Shown here one piece after another: positions 37,659 through 46,988 of a DNA stretch of 64,000 nucleotides; the first letter of the stretch is position 1; the number at the start of each line of letters is the position of its first letter. The notes beneath the pieces are model-generated. The model saw nothing but the letters and a program-made list of their open reading frames with translations, had not been told where the DNA came from and did no database searches. The position numbers were made by a program, and so were the translations under genes. The stretch spans positions 1 to 64,000 of the forward strand of contig JAODMR010000108.1 of the NCBI GenBank assembly GCA_025465475.1. The letters are read 5' to 3'. Origin of the DNA: Micrococcaceae bacterium (GTDB lineage: Bacteria; Actinomycetota; Actinomycetes; Actinomycetales; Micrococcaceae).

Positions 37659-38978
37659 GTGACCGACAGCGTCCCCGAGGTCCCGCCGCCTCCAACTGCA
37701 GCCTTCACGTCCCTGTCGCGGAATGGCAGCTTCCTGAGGCTGTGGTCCGGACAGACCCTCAGCGTCCTGGGCACACAACTGGGACAGGTGGCCATCCCGG
37801 TGCTCGCCGTGCTGCTTCTGGGGGCCTCCACTGTGGAGGTTGGGACGTTGACCGCTTCCTCCACGATCGCCTTCCTCATCCTCGGCCTGCCTGCAGGAGC
37901 CTGGGTGGACCGCTGGCGGAAACGCCGGGTGATGATCCTGGCCGACCTGCTCCGCGCGGCCGCGATGCTGTCCATTCCGCTGCTGTGGTGGTGGCACGTG
38001 CTGGAGATCTGGCAGCTTTACCTGGTGGCGGCGGTGGTGGGTGCGGCGACCGTCTTCTTCGACGTCGCGTACCAAAGTTTCCTGCCCGTGCTCCTTCCGG
38101 GGCGCCAAATCGCCGGAGCCAACGCCAGGTTGGAGGCCACCGCCCAGATTTCCCGCATCGGCGGACCCGCCCTGGGTGGCGGCCTGCTGGCCGTGATCAG
38201 CGCACCAGTGCTGTTCCTGGGCGAGGCGGTTGGCTATTTGGCCTCGGCGCTGCTGCTGACCGGCGCCAAGGACACCGAGCAGCCCCGGTCCGCCGCGGAT
38301 AGGCGTCCTCTCCGGACCGAGATCCGCGAGGGCCTGGAGTTTGTGGCCCACCACAAACTGCTGCGCCGTATTGTGATGTGCACCGCGGGACTGAACCTCT
38401 TTTCGGCCATGATCTTCACCCTGCTGCCAGTCGTGGTCCTGCGCCACCTTAACCTGGGAGCCTCGGGCCTGGGCCTGATCCTTTCGGCGGGTTCGGTGGG
38501 CGGGCTGTTGGGCGCGCTGTGGGCCCCGGCCCTGGCCCGGCGCATAGGGGAAGGCACGCTCATTCCCTTTTCCGCGCTTCTGGCAGCCGTAGCAGTACTG
38601 CTCACTCCGGTTGCTGTGGCCGTGGCAGGACCGGGCTGGCTCTCGATTGGACTGCTGTCTCTCTCACAGGCGCTGATGGACTTTGGTGCCCTCGCCTACA
38701 ACATCCTCCAGGTGAGCATGCGGCAGCGGATCTGCCCGCCGCGGCTGCTGGGGCGGATGAACGCGTCCATCCGCTTCGTCGTGTACGGGGTGATGCCGAT
38801 GGCGGCCCTCCTGGCCGGATTCCTGGCCGGGGTGGTCGGCGAACTGCCCACCCTGTGGCTTGCAGCCATAGCCGGCCTCGCTCCGGTCGCTGCCGTCTGG
38901 TTTTCTCCGCTGCGTCGGCTCAAGGTCCTGCCCGACGCCGTCGCCGACGCAGCTCCCCACGGCGTCCAGGCCGGCTAG
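37659..38978 (+). CDS. MFS transporter (macrolide-efflux-like)
   Basis: NGSFLRLWSGQTLSVLGTQLGQVAIPVLAVLLLGASTVEVG; GLPAGAWVDRWRKRRVMI; GTG start. Confidence 0.88.
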   Translation: MTDSVPEVPPPPTAAFTSLSRNGSFLRLWSGQTLSVLGTQLGQVAIPVLAVLLLGASTVEVGTLTASSTIAFLILGLPAGAWVDRWRKRRVMILADLLRAAAMLSIPLLWWWHVLEIWQLYLVAAVVGAATVFFDVAYQSFLPVLLPGRQIAGANARLEATAQISRIGGPALGGGLLAVISAPVLFLGEAVGYLASALLLTGAKDTEQPRSAADRRPLRTEIREGLEFVAHHKLLRRIVMCTAGLNLFSAMIFTLLPVVVLRHLNLGASGLGLILSAGSVGGLLGALWAPALARRIGEGTLIPFSALLAAVAVLLTPVAVAVAGPGWLSIGLLSLSQALMDFGALAYNILQVSMRQRICPPRLLGRMNASIRFVVYGVMPMAALLAGFLAGVVGELPTLWLAAIAGLAPVAAVWFSPLRRLKVLPDAVADAAPHGVQAG

Positions 38979-39006
38979 CGGACTCCTGGCCATCAGCGTT
39001 CCCTGC

Positions 39007-39060
39007 GGTCCTGGCGGTCCTGGCGGTCCTGGTCTTAGTCCTGGTCTTAGTCCTGGTCCC
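39007..39060. repeat. Short tandem repeats (9-bp x3 then 12-bp x2) at the 3' end of the SH3-like gene
   Basis: ggtcctggc-type 9-mers followed by tggtcttagtcc 12-mers. Confidence 0.8.
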
Positions 39061-39314
39061 CGGGGCCGGGGGCCGGGCCGCGTCGTGCGGGGGCCGGTGG
39101 CACGGGCTTGGCGGCCCGGACGTCCGCCAGCGCCACGGTGACCGGGCCGCGACGGGTCAGGACCGTGCAGCTGCTTGCATCCCGGTCCTGCAGCTCGCCG
39201 AGCACGTCAGTAAGGCCACCGGGAATCCGGTAGCGCACCACGACCCGGGCGCCCAGCGGGATGCGCTGCAGTCGCTCTGCCGGAAGTTCCACCAGTTCAT
39301 AGTAAGTCGCCAAA
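39047..39314 (-). CDS. small SH3-like domain protein (similar to the N-terminal domain of Rv0428c-type acetyltransferases)
   Basis: ATYYELVELPAERLQRIPLGARVVVRYRIPGGLTDVLGELQDRDASSCTVLTRRGPVTVALADVRAAKPVPPAP; non-ATG start assumed inside the 146-aa ORF. Confidence 0.6.
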
Positions 39315-39410
39315 CTGGGCGGCGGCCCGGGCGTGAGGAATAGTGGGGGATAATAAAGGCGAGCACAGGCCCATGAGGGCGCAGCAAAAATTGCTAGGGA
39401 AGGTCGGGAC

Positions 39411-39734
39411 GTGACGTATGTAATCGCGCAGCCGTGCGTTGATGTCAAGGACAAGGCATGCATTGAGGAATGCCCCGTCGACTGCATTTACGAAGGCGAG
39501 CGTTCCCTCTACATCCACCCCGACGAGTGTGTCGACTGCGGAGCCTGCGAGCCCGTGTGCCCCGTGGAAGCCATCTACTACGAAGATGACACTCCGGACG
39601 AGTGGGCCGAATACTACAAGGCGAACGTGGAGTTTTTCGACGAACTCGGTTCCCCCGGCGGTGCCGCCAAAATCGGCAACACCCACCGGGACCACCCCAT
39701 CATCGCCGTCCTGCCGCCGCAGAACCAGGGCTGA
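39411..39734 (+). CDS. fdxA: seven-iron type ferredoxin
   Basis: TYVIAQPCVDVKDKACIEECPVDCIYEGERSLYIHPDECVDCGACEPVCPVEAIYYEDDTPDEW. Confidence 0.96.
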   Translation: MTYVIAQPCVDVKDKACIEECPVDCIYEGERSLYIHPDECVDCGACEPVCPVEAIYYEDDTPDEWAEYYKANVEFFDELGSPGGAAKIGNTHRDHPIIAVLPPQNQG

Positions 39735-39742
39735 CCCGTTCC

Positions 39743-40915
39743 ATGACCACCTCCTCGGCGGCCATCCAACAGGACGCCTCCCGCCCCTTCGGCCTGGCCC
39801 TGCCCGACTATCCGTGGGACGCCATGGCGCCTTACCTGAAGCTCGCCTCGGGACACCCCGACGGAGTCGTGAACCTTTCCATCGGCACCCCCGTGGACGC
39901 CACCCCGGAGGTACTGCGGCAGGCGCTGGCCGGCGCCGCCAACGCTCCGGGGTATCCCACCACGCACGGCACCACAGCCCTGCGGCAAGCCGTCGTCGAC
40001 TGGTTTGAGCGCAGGCGCGGTGTTGCGGGATTGGACCCGCAGGCGGTGCTGCCCACCGTCGGGTCAAAGGAACTGGTGGCCTGGCTGCCCCTTCTGCTGG
40101 GCCTGGGCGCAGGGGATGTGGTGGTTCGTCCCACGGTGGCATACCCCACCTATGACATGGGCGCCGTTATCGCCGGCGCCACCCCCGTTGCCGCCGATTC
40201 CCTGGATGAACTGGATGAGCAAACCCGATCCCGGGTACGGCTGGTGTGGGTGAATTCCCCAGCCAACCCCACCGGGATCGTCCGGAACACCGACCAACTG
40301 CGGATCCTGGTGGATGCCGCCAGGGCGCTGGGCGCCGTCGTGGCTTCGGATGAGTGCTACGCCGAGCTGGGCTGGGGACCGTGGGACCCTGACCGGGGCG
40401 GGCAGCCGGTGCCCAGCGTGCTTGACCCCCAGGTAAGCGGCGGAACCAACGAACTACTGCTGGCGGTGTACTCGCTGAGCAAGCAGTCCAACCTCGCCGG
40501 TTACCGGGCAGCCTTTGCTGCCGGCGACCCGGACCTGATCGCAAACCTGGTCAACAGCCGCAAGCATGCAGGCATGATCGTGCCCTATCCGGTGCAGGAA
40601 GCCATGCGCGTGGCCCTCGGGGAGGACTCACACGTGCGGGCCCAGAAGGACCGTTACCGGGCACGGCGGGAGCTGTTGTTGCCGGCGCTGCGGGCCTTCG
40701 GCCTGGAGGTGCAGCACTCCGAGGCGGGACTGTACCTGTGGTGTACAGCGGGGGAGGACACCTGGGCCACCGTGCAGCGGCTTGCCGAACGGGGCATCCT
40801 GGCCGGTCCCGGCGTGTTCTACGGCGATGCGGGCAATGGGTACGTCCGGGTTGCGCTCACCGGCAGTGACGAGCGCATCGCCGCTGCTGCACACCGCCTG
40901 TCCGCCGGAGTGTGA
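39743..40915 (+). CDS. dapC: succinyldiaminopimelate transaminase
   Basis: Class I aminotransferase MTTSSAAIQQDASRPFGLALPDYPWD...VNLSIGTPVDATPEVL; SLSKQSNLAGYRAAF; directly downstream of fdxA as in other actinobacteria. Confidence 0.92.
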   Translation: MTTSSAAIQQDASRPFGLALPDYPWDAMAPYLKLASGHPDGVVNLSIGTPVDATPEVLRQALAGAANAPGYPTTHGTTALRQAVVDWFERRRGVAGLDPQAVLPTVGSKELVAWLPLLLGLGAGDVVVRPTVAYPTYDMGAVIAGATPVAADSLDELDEQTRSRVRLVWVNSPANPTGIVRNTDQLRILVDAARALGAVVASDECYAELGWGPWDPDRGGQPVPSVLDPQVSGGTNELLLAVYSLSKQSNLAGYRAAFAAGDPDLIANLVNSRKHAGMIVPYPVQEAMRVALGEDSHVRAQKDRYRARRELLLPALRAFGLEVQHSEAGLYLWCTAGEDTWATVQRLAERGILAGPGVFYGDAGNGYVRVALTGSDERIAAAAHRLSAGV

Positions 40916-40985
40916 TGGTCGACACATTCAGACGTTATTCGCCCCCAAATACGGTCGGAAGATTAGTGCTGACGGCATACCGGGC

Positions 40986-41007
40986 GGTAGTTTCTTAAGT
41001 AACTACC
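40986..41007. promoter_or_regulatory. Near-perfect 22-bp palindrome in gltA leader
   Basis: ggtagtttcttaagtaactacc; only one symmetric pair mismatched. Confidence 0.6.
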
Positions 41008-41049
41008 TTGCCCCTGTGCGGGGCGGGTCAACCTTCTGAAGGGGACTCC

Positions 41050-42333
41050 ATGTCTGAATCGACGGGCGCCTCACTGCGCTACGACGGCGGCGAGCTGAAG
41101 CTTCCGCGGATTGAAGCAGTAGAGGGTAACGCCGGCTACGACGTATCCAAACTGCTGAAGCATACCGGTGCGGTCACCTTCGACCCCGGTTTCATGAACA
41201 CCGCCGCAACCACCTCGGCCATCACCTACATTGACGGTGACCAGGGGATTCTGCGTTACCGCGGTTACCCCATTGAGGAACTGGCCCAGCACTCCAACTT
41301 CCTTGAAGTCTCCTACCTGCTGATCTACGGCAACCTGCCGACGGCTGCGGAGCTGAAGGCTTTCGACGAGCGGATCCGTCGCCACACGCTGCTGCACGAG
41401 GACCTGAAGGGTTTCTTTGGCGGTTTCCCGCGCGACGCACACCCGATGCCCGTGCTGTCTTCAGCCGTATCGGCGCTGTCCACGTTCTACCAGGACTCCC
41501 TGGACCCGTTCGACGACGAGCAGGTGGAGCTTTCCACCTACCGGCTGCTGGCGAAGATGCCGGTGATCGCTGCCTACGCACTGAAGAAGTCCATGGGCCA
41601 GCCGATGCTTTACCCGGACAACTCCATGAACCTGGTGGAGAACTTCCTGCGCCTTAGCTTCGGCTTCCCGGCGGAGCCCTACGAGCTGGATCCCACCGTG
41701 GTCAAGGCCCTGGACCTGCTGCTGATCCTGCACGCGGACCATGAGCAAAACTGTTCGACCTCCACCGTCCGCCTGGTAGGCAGCTCGAACGCCAACATGT
41801 TCGCGTCGATCTCCGCGGGCATCAACGCCCTTTTCGGTCCGCTGCACGGCGGCGCCAACGAGGCCGTGCTGAACATGCTGCGCCAGATCCGCGACAGCGG
41901 CGAGCCGGTGGAGAAGTTCGTGGAGCGGGTCAAGAACAAGGAATCCGGGGTCAAGCTGATGGGCTTCGGGCACCGGGTGTACAAGAACTACGACCCGCGG
42001 GCCAAGATCGTGAAGGCCACCGCACACGAGATCCTGGAGAAGCTCGGCGGCAACGATGAGCTCCTGGACATCGCGATGCGCCTTGAGGAAGTGGCCTTGA
42101 CCGACGACTACTTCATCTCCCGCAAGCTGTACCCGAACGTCGACTTCTACACCGGCCTGATCTACAAGGCGATGGGCTTCCCGGAGAAGATGTTCACCGT
42201 GCTGTTCGCCATCGGCCGCCTGCCCGGCTGGATCGCGCAGTGGCGCGAAATGATTAAGGACCCGCAGACCAAGATCGGCCGCCCCCGCCAGCTGTACACG
42301 GGGGAGACCGAGCGGATGTACCCGACCCGCTGA
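41050..42333 (+). CDS. gltA: citrate synthase
   Basis: ITYIDGDQGILRYRGYPIEELA; LHADHEQNCSTSTVRLVGSS; GPLHGGANEAV; MGFGHRVYKNYDPRA. Confidence 0.97.
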   Translation: MSESTGASLRYDGGELKLPRIEAVEGNAGYDVSKLLKHTGAVTFDPGFMNTAATTSAITYIDGDQGILRYRGYPIEELAQHSNFLEVSYLLIYGNLPTAAELKAFDERIRRHTLLHEDLKGFFGGFPRDAHPMPVLSSAVSALSTFYQDSLDPFDDEQVELSTYRLLAKMPVIAAYALKKSMGQPMLYPDNSMNLVENFLRLSFGFPAEPYELDPTVVKALDLLLILHADHEQNCSTSTVRLVGSSNANMFASISAGINALFGPLHGGANEAVLNMLRQIRDSGEPVEKFVERVKNKESGVKLMGFGHRVYKNYDPRAKIVKATAHEILEKLGGNDELLDIAMRLEEVALTDDYFISRKLYPNVDFYTGLIYKAMGFPEKMFTVLFAIGRLPGWIAQWREMIKDPQTKIGRPRQLYTGETERMYPTR

Positions 42334-42384
42334 CCTGCGGCACCCGGACCTGCGTCCAGCAGGTCCGGCCGTAGGAGGAATACG

Positions 42385-42431
42385 ACGACGGCGGCCCGTC
42401 CCCTTTCGGGGAGGCGGGCCGCCGTCGTTGA
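42385..42431. terminator. gltA/galE bidirectional terminator
   Basis: acgacggcggcccg / cgggccgccgtcgt 14-bp perfect stem with TT tail. Confidence 0.8.
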
Positions 42432-42450
42432 TTCCGGTGGCGGGGTCGCG

Positions 42451-43467
42451 CTAGGAGGCCGCGTAACCGTTCGGGTTGTTCTTTTGCCAGCGCCAGTGGT
42501 CCTCGCACATCTGGTCAAGGGTCTTGGTGGTGGACCAGCTGAGATCCGCCAGGGCTGCGGAGGGGTCAGCCCAGAAACCGGGCAGGTCGCCGGCACGGCG
42601 CGGTGCCACCTCGTAGGGCAGCGGATGGCCGACCGCACGTTCAAAGGCATGCAGCACGTCGAAGACTGACGAACCGATGCCGGAGCCCAGGTTCCACCGA
42701 TGTACGCCTGCCGTGGCGGCGACGTAGTCCACCGCCGCCACGTGTCCCTCGGACAGGTCCATGACGTGGATGTAGTCGCGCAGTGCAGTGCCGTCAGGGG
42801 TATCGTAGTCACCGCCGAAGACCATCAGCTTATCCCGCCTGCCCACGGCGACCTGGGCGATGAAGGGCACCAGGTTGTTCGGGATGCCGAGCGGGTCCTC
42901 GCCGATCCGGCCGGATTCGTGGGCGCCCACCGGGTTGAAGTAGCGCAGCAGCGCGACGTGCCAGCGGTCATCGGCCGCGCCGATGTCACTGAGGATGTCC
43001 TCCACCTGCTCCTTGGTCCGCCCATACGGGTTGTTGGCGCCGATGTCCATCTTCTCGATGTATGGCACCGGATTCTTCTCGCCGTACACGGTGGCCGAGG
43101 AGGAGAAGACGATGGTGCGCACGTCAAAGGCGTCCATCACCCGCAGCAGGCTGATCGTGCCGCTGACGTTGTTGTGGTAGTACTGCAGCGGTTTCTGCAC
43201 CGATTCGCCGACCGCCTTGAGGCCGGCGAAATGGATGACCGCATCCACCTCCTCGGTGGCGAACACGCCCGTCAGGGCTGCCTCGTCCAGCAGGTCAACG
43301 TGGTGGAAGCTGATGTCCTGGCCCGTCAGTTCCTGCACCCGCCGGAGGGATTCGGCACTGGAGTTGATCAGGTTGTCCACCACGGCGACCTGATGCCCGG
43401 CTTCCAGCAGGCAGAGGACCGTGTGCGAGCCAATGTAACCGGTACCGCCGGTGACCAAAACTTTCAT
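42451..43467 (-). CDS. galE: UDP-glucose 4-epimerase
   Basis: MKVLVTGGTGYIGSHTVLCLLEAGHQVAVVDNL; YGRTKEQVEDIL; RAGDLPGFWADPS. Confidence 0.96.
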   Translation of the reverse strand: MKVLVTGGTGYIGSHTVLCLLEAGHQVAVVDNLINSSAESLRRVQELTGQDISFHHVDLLDEAALTGVFATEEVDAVIHFAGLKAVGESVQKPLQYYHNNVSGTISLLRVMDAFDVRTIVFSSSATVYGEKNPVPYIEKMDIGANNPYGRTKEQVEDILSDIGAADDRWHVALLRYFNPVGAHESGRIGEDPLGIPNNLVPFIAQVAVGRRDKLMVFGGDYDTPDGTALRDYIHVMDLSEGHVAAVDYVAATAGVHRWNLGSGIGSSVFDVLHAFERAVGHPLPYEVAPRRAGDLPGFWADPSAALADLSWSTTKTLDQMCEDHWRWQKNNPNGYAAS

Positions 43468-43580
43468 GCCCCCAGCCTACCGGCAGCCTCCCGGGCCGGG
43501 CCCTCCACTCAGGGCAGGTCCGGCGGCCACGCTGGCGCGGTTGTGCCAGCAACAAAGTACAGCCGTGCTAAAAAGTAGTT

Positions 43581-44198
43581 ATGCCCAAAATCGTGGACCC
43601 GGACGTGCGCCGCCTGACAGTGGTGGACGCCGTGATGCGGGTGGTCTCCGCGGCTGGACTGGAACAGGCGTCGCTGCGGACTGTGGCAGAGGAAGCGGAC
43701 CTGGCCCTGGGATCGGTGCGGCACTACTTCGATGGCCAGAACGAACTGATGGTTTTCACCTTTGCCACTGCCACCGACCGGATGCGCACGCGCCTGGAAG
43801 AGCGGATGGCAACAGCCCTGGATCGCGACCCCGGCGCGGCGGGGGACGTGGCTGCCCTGGTCGAGGTCTTGGCTGCGCTGCTGCCCGAGGACCAGGAGCG
43901 TCGCAGGGAGGCCAGCGTACGGTTGGCATTCCTGGCAGCCGCCCGCACGAACGCCAGCTACCGGGCCGAGGCGGAACGGAACCACCGCAGCATCGCCGTC
44001 GTCATTGGCCGCATCATCCTGGCCATTTTGGACCACCCAGGAGCGCCCGCAGGAGCCGACCCCGTCATGGAAGCCGAACGCCTGCTCGCCCTGACCGATG
44101 GACTCGCGCTGCACATGCTGCTTCATCCGGACTGGACGTCCTCGGAGACCGCCAGGGGCGTACTGGCCGTCCATCTCGCGTCGCTTGCCGGCCGCTGA
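43581..44198 (+). CDS. TetR family transcriptional regulator
   Basis: RLTVVDAVMRVVSAAGLEQASLRTVAEEADLALGSVRHYFDGQNELMVF. Confidence 0.9.
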   Translation: MPKIVDPDVRRLTVVDAVMRVVSAAGLEQASLRTVAEEADLALGSVRHYFDGQNELMVFTFATATDRMRTRLEERMATALDRDPGAAGDVAALVEVLAALLPEDQERRREASVRLAFLAAARTNASYRAEAERNHRSIAVVIGRIILAILDHPGAPAGADPVMEAERLLALTDGLALHMLLHPDWTSSETARGVLAVHLASLAGR

Positions 44199-44251
44199 TC
44201 AAGTACCCTGACAAAGCGGCGCACCGACGCCCGAGCGCCAAGGAGGCAGCA

Positions 44252-44863
44252 ATGCATCACACCGGTGGTCCCGGCTGGCGCATCACCATGGACACATCCG
44301 GTCCCCTGATGCTTGCCCTCTACCTGCGGGACGTCACGGGACTGGGCGCCGTCGGCTTTCCCGCCGTCGCGCCCGCCCAACCGGCGATCCGCGCCGCGGA
44401 CGCCTCCCAGCTCACCGCCAAAGTCGGCGGAGTGGCGGCGCTGCGCACCGAGTGGGAGCAGTGGTGGGCCGACCTGCTGCAGCACCATCCGCGGATGCGC
44501 CCCGAACTGGCCCCGCCCATGTTCACCGCCTTTTCACACCGGCCAGCCCTGCAACGGGCCTTGCAGGCGCACTTTGGCTCCGCGCTCAGTTGGGCGCGGG
44601 AGCGGCAAAGCGAGTATGCCCGCCTGTCTGCCGAGCGGGAGTCGCTGGGTGCCACCGACATTCTGGCCGAGCTGGTGCAGGATCGGGAGATGGAACTGGG
44701 CCGCAACGCCCGGGATTTCTCGCTGACCATCCTCGAATTGCCGCTGGCAGAACCCCGGGCCTGGCTGATGGAGCCAGACCGGATCCTGATGAGCCAACAT
44801 CTCCTGGATGACCAGCAGAACTTCCGCAGTTACGTCCAACCCGTGGTCGAGCTGCTCGTCTGA
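44252..44863 (+). CDS. hypothetical protein (204 aa)
   Basis: RBS AAGGAGG upstream of ATG 44252; MHHTGGPGWRITMDTSGPLMLALYLRDVTG...; no recognised family. Confidence 0.7.
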   Translation: MHHTGGPGWRITMDTSGPLMLALYLRDVTGLGAVGFPAVAPAQPAIRAADASQLTAKVGGVAALRTEWEQWWADLLQHHPRMRPELAPPMFTAFSHRPALQRALQAHFGSALSWARERQSEYARLSAERESLGATDILAELVQDREMELGRNARDFSLTILELPLAEPRAWLMEPDRILMSQHLLDDQQNFRSYVQPVVELLV

Positions 44864-44949
44864 GCGTCGGCGCCCGACGGCCGGCCCGCGGCAGAACCAG
44901 GGGCGAGGGGCCGTCGTGGCACGCCCGGGACGGGTCGAATGCAACGTTC

Positions 44950-45822
44950 CTATGGCCGTAGCGCGTTCACGGTGATCCGCACCGTATCGGCCGGGGCGGA
45001 TGAGGCCTGCCAGCCGCGATTGTGGCCCTGGTCGTTATCGGTCCTGGTCCAGCGGAATCCGTCGAACGCCACTTCCGTGATGTTGAGGTTTGCCGCGTTG
45101 GCGACCGCCCACTGGGCGTAGCTCCAGCCGGCGGAGCCGGTGGCTGTCAGGGTGACTCCTGTGGCGTCCACGGAAGCAGTGATGGGGCCGAAGCCTTCCT
45201 CCAGTCCGGCAACGACGGCGCTGGGATTCCCGGCGGCAGGAGGGGCCTCCAGCGTGCAGCTGAGCGTCGCCGGGGACAGTCCGGTCAGAGCGGAGGCAAA
45301 GGCCTTGGCCTGGTCCTCCCGCTGCGCATAAGCCTGCGGGTAGGCGGAGCGCTGAACAATCTGGGCTGCGTCGGTGATTGGCAGCGTCTCATAACCCGGC
45401 ACGGTTTCCAGCTCGTCAAAGAACGCGTTGGTTGCGTACACCGGGTCCAGCAGTTGGTTGATCGTGCCCCACCCCTGGGACGGGCGCTGCTGGAACAGTC
45501 CCACCGAATCCAGGTCACCGTGCTGGATGTTGCGCAGCTTGGACTCCTGCAGTGCCACGGCCAAGCCAATGGACGCGGCGCGTGCAGGCAGACCGCGCTG
45601 AACGGACAGGGCCGTGATGAGGGCGGCGTTGGCGGCCTGGTCAGGGGCCAGGCGGTACGTCGTCCCTCCGGCGTCCGCCGTACAGCCGACGGTTAAGGGC
45701 CGCTCGGGCGGCCGGAAGACGTTGACCACCCAGATGCCGCCCGCGACGATCAGGGCCAGCACGACTCCGAGGAACAGCAGCCAAACCAGCAGGGCATGCG
45801 CCCGCCGTCGAGGAGTTCTCAC
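44950..45822 (-). CDS. membrane-anchored protein with lysozyme-like/transglycosylase-like region
   Basis: N-terminal TM; ALITALSVQRGLPARAASIGLAVALQESKLRNIQHGDLDSVGLFQQRPSQGWGT. Confidence 0.7.
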   Translation of the reverse strand: MRTPRRRAHALLVWLLFLGVVLALIVAGGIWVVNVFRPPERPLTVGCTADAGGTTYRLAPDQAANAALITALSVQRGLPARAASIGLAVALQESKLRNIQHGDLDSVGLFQQRPSQGWGTINQLLDPVYATNAFFDELETVPGYETLPITDAAQIVQRSAYPQAYAQREDQAKAFASALTGLSPATLSCTLEAPPAAGNPSAVVAGLEEGFGPITASVDATGVTLTATGSAGWSYAQWAVANAANLNITEVAFDGFRWTRTDNDQGHNRGWQASSAPADTVRITVNALRP

Positions 45823-45853
45823 CTAACTACCTTTGGAATCGCTGCCGCAGGGC

Positions 45854-46876
45854 TCAGTTGCTGTGCAGGGCAGCGTTCAGCTCGACGCTCTGGCCCTTGC
45901 GGGGGAGGACTTCAACTTCGCCGCTGGTCGAGTTGCGGCGGAAGAGCAGATTGGGCACGCCGGAGAGTTCGCTGGCTTTGACGATGCGTGTGGTGTCCTC
46001 GCCGTCAGCGTCCTTGGGTCCAACCAGCCGTACGCGGGTCCCGGCGGTGACATACAGCCCCGCCTCAACCACGGAGTCATCCCCGATGCTGATCCCGACG
46101 CCCGAATTCGCGCCCAGCAGCACCCGCTCGCCGAGGGTGATTTTTTCCTTGCCTCCACCGGAGAGCGTGCCCATGATGGAGGCCCCACCGCCGACGTCGG
46201 TCCCGTTTCCCACGACGACGCCGGCGGAGATCCGGCCCTCGACCATTGAGGTTCCGAGGGTACCTGCGTTGAAATTGACGAAGCCCTCATGCATGACAGT
46301 GGTCCCGGAGGCCAGGTACGCGCCAAGCCGCACGCGGTCGGCGTCGGCGATGCGGACACCGTCGGGCAGTACGTAGTCGACCATTCGGGGGAACTTGTCC
46401 ACGCCGTGCACGGTGACGTGCCCACGCCGACGCAACCGAACACGGGTGACGTCAAACCCGTCGACGGCGGCCGGGCCGAAGTTGGTCCAGACCACGTTGG
46501 GAAGTCTTCCGAAGATGCCGTCCAGGTTGATGCTGTTCGGCGTGACCAGGCGATGCGAAAGCAGGTGCAACCGAAGGTAGGCGTCGACGGTGTCGACCGG
46601 CGGGGCATCCAGGTCGATTTGTGCGAAGACGACTTTTTGCCCGACGCCCCGGTCCGGGTCCGTTCCGGTCTCGGCCAGGGCCAGCAGTTCCGGATCCGCC
46701 TCGGGCGCAGCGCCCAGGCTGCCAACCGTGATTCCCAGTCGGGGCGCGGGGAACCAGGCATCGAGCACGGTGCCGCCGTCGGTGACCGTGGCCAAGCCGA
46801 ACCCGGAGGCGGCACGCCCGGCGTCGGAGGGATCGGGCAGTGGGGCGGAGGCGGTGCCGGGCGCTGTCTCAGTCAT
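45854..46876 (-). CDS. dapD: 2,3,4,5-tetrahydropyridine-2,6-dicarboxylate N-succinyltransferase
   Basis: Left-handed beta-helix region [72 protein letters not shown]; divergent to dapE. Confidence 0.95.
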   Translation of the reverse strand: MTETAPGTASAPLPDPSDAGRAASGFGLATVTDGGTVLDAWFPAPRLGITVGSLGAAPEADPELLALAETGTDPDRGVGQKVVFAQIDLDAPPVDTVDAYLRLHLLSHRLVTPNSINLDGIFGRLPNVVWTNFGPAAVDGFDVTRVRLRRRGHVTVHGVDKFPRMVDYVLPDGVRIADADRVRLGAYLASGTTVMHEGFVNFNAGTLGTSMVEGRISAGVVVGNGTDVGGGASIMGTLSGGGKEKITLGERVLLGANSGVGISIGDDSVVEAGLYVTAGTRVRLVGPKDADGEDTTRIVKASELSGVPNLLFRRNSTSGEVEVLPRKGQSVELNAALHSN

Positions 46877-46988
46877 GCATCCATCCTACCGAGGCCGGGC
46901 CGCCGGCCCGGACGAGGCCGGGTTCAACGAACCCCGGCCGCCGGCCCGGACGGAGGCCAGCCCTGGCACCGGTGGCTAAGCTGACAGG

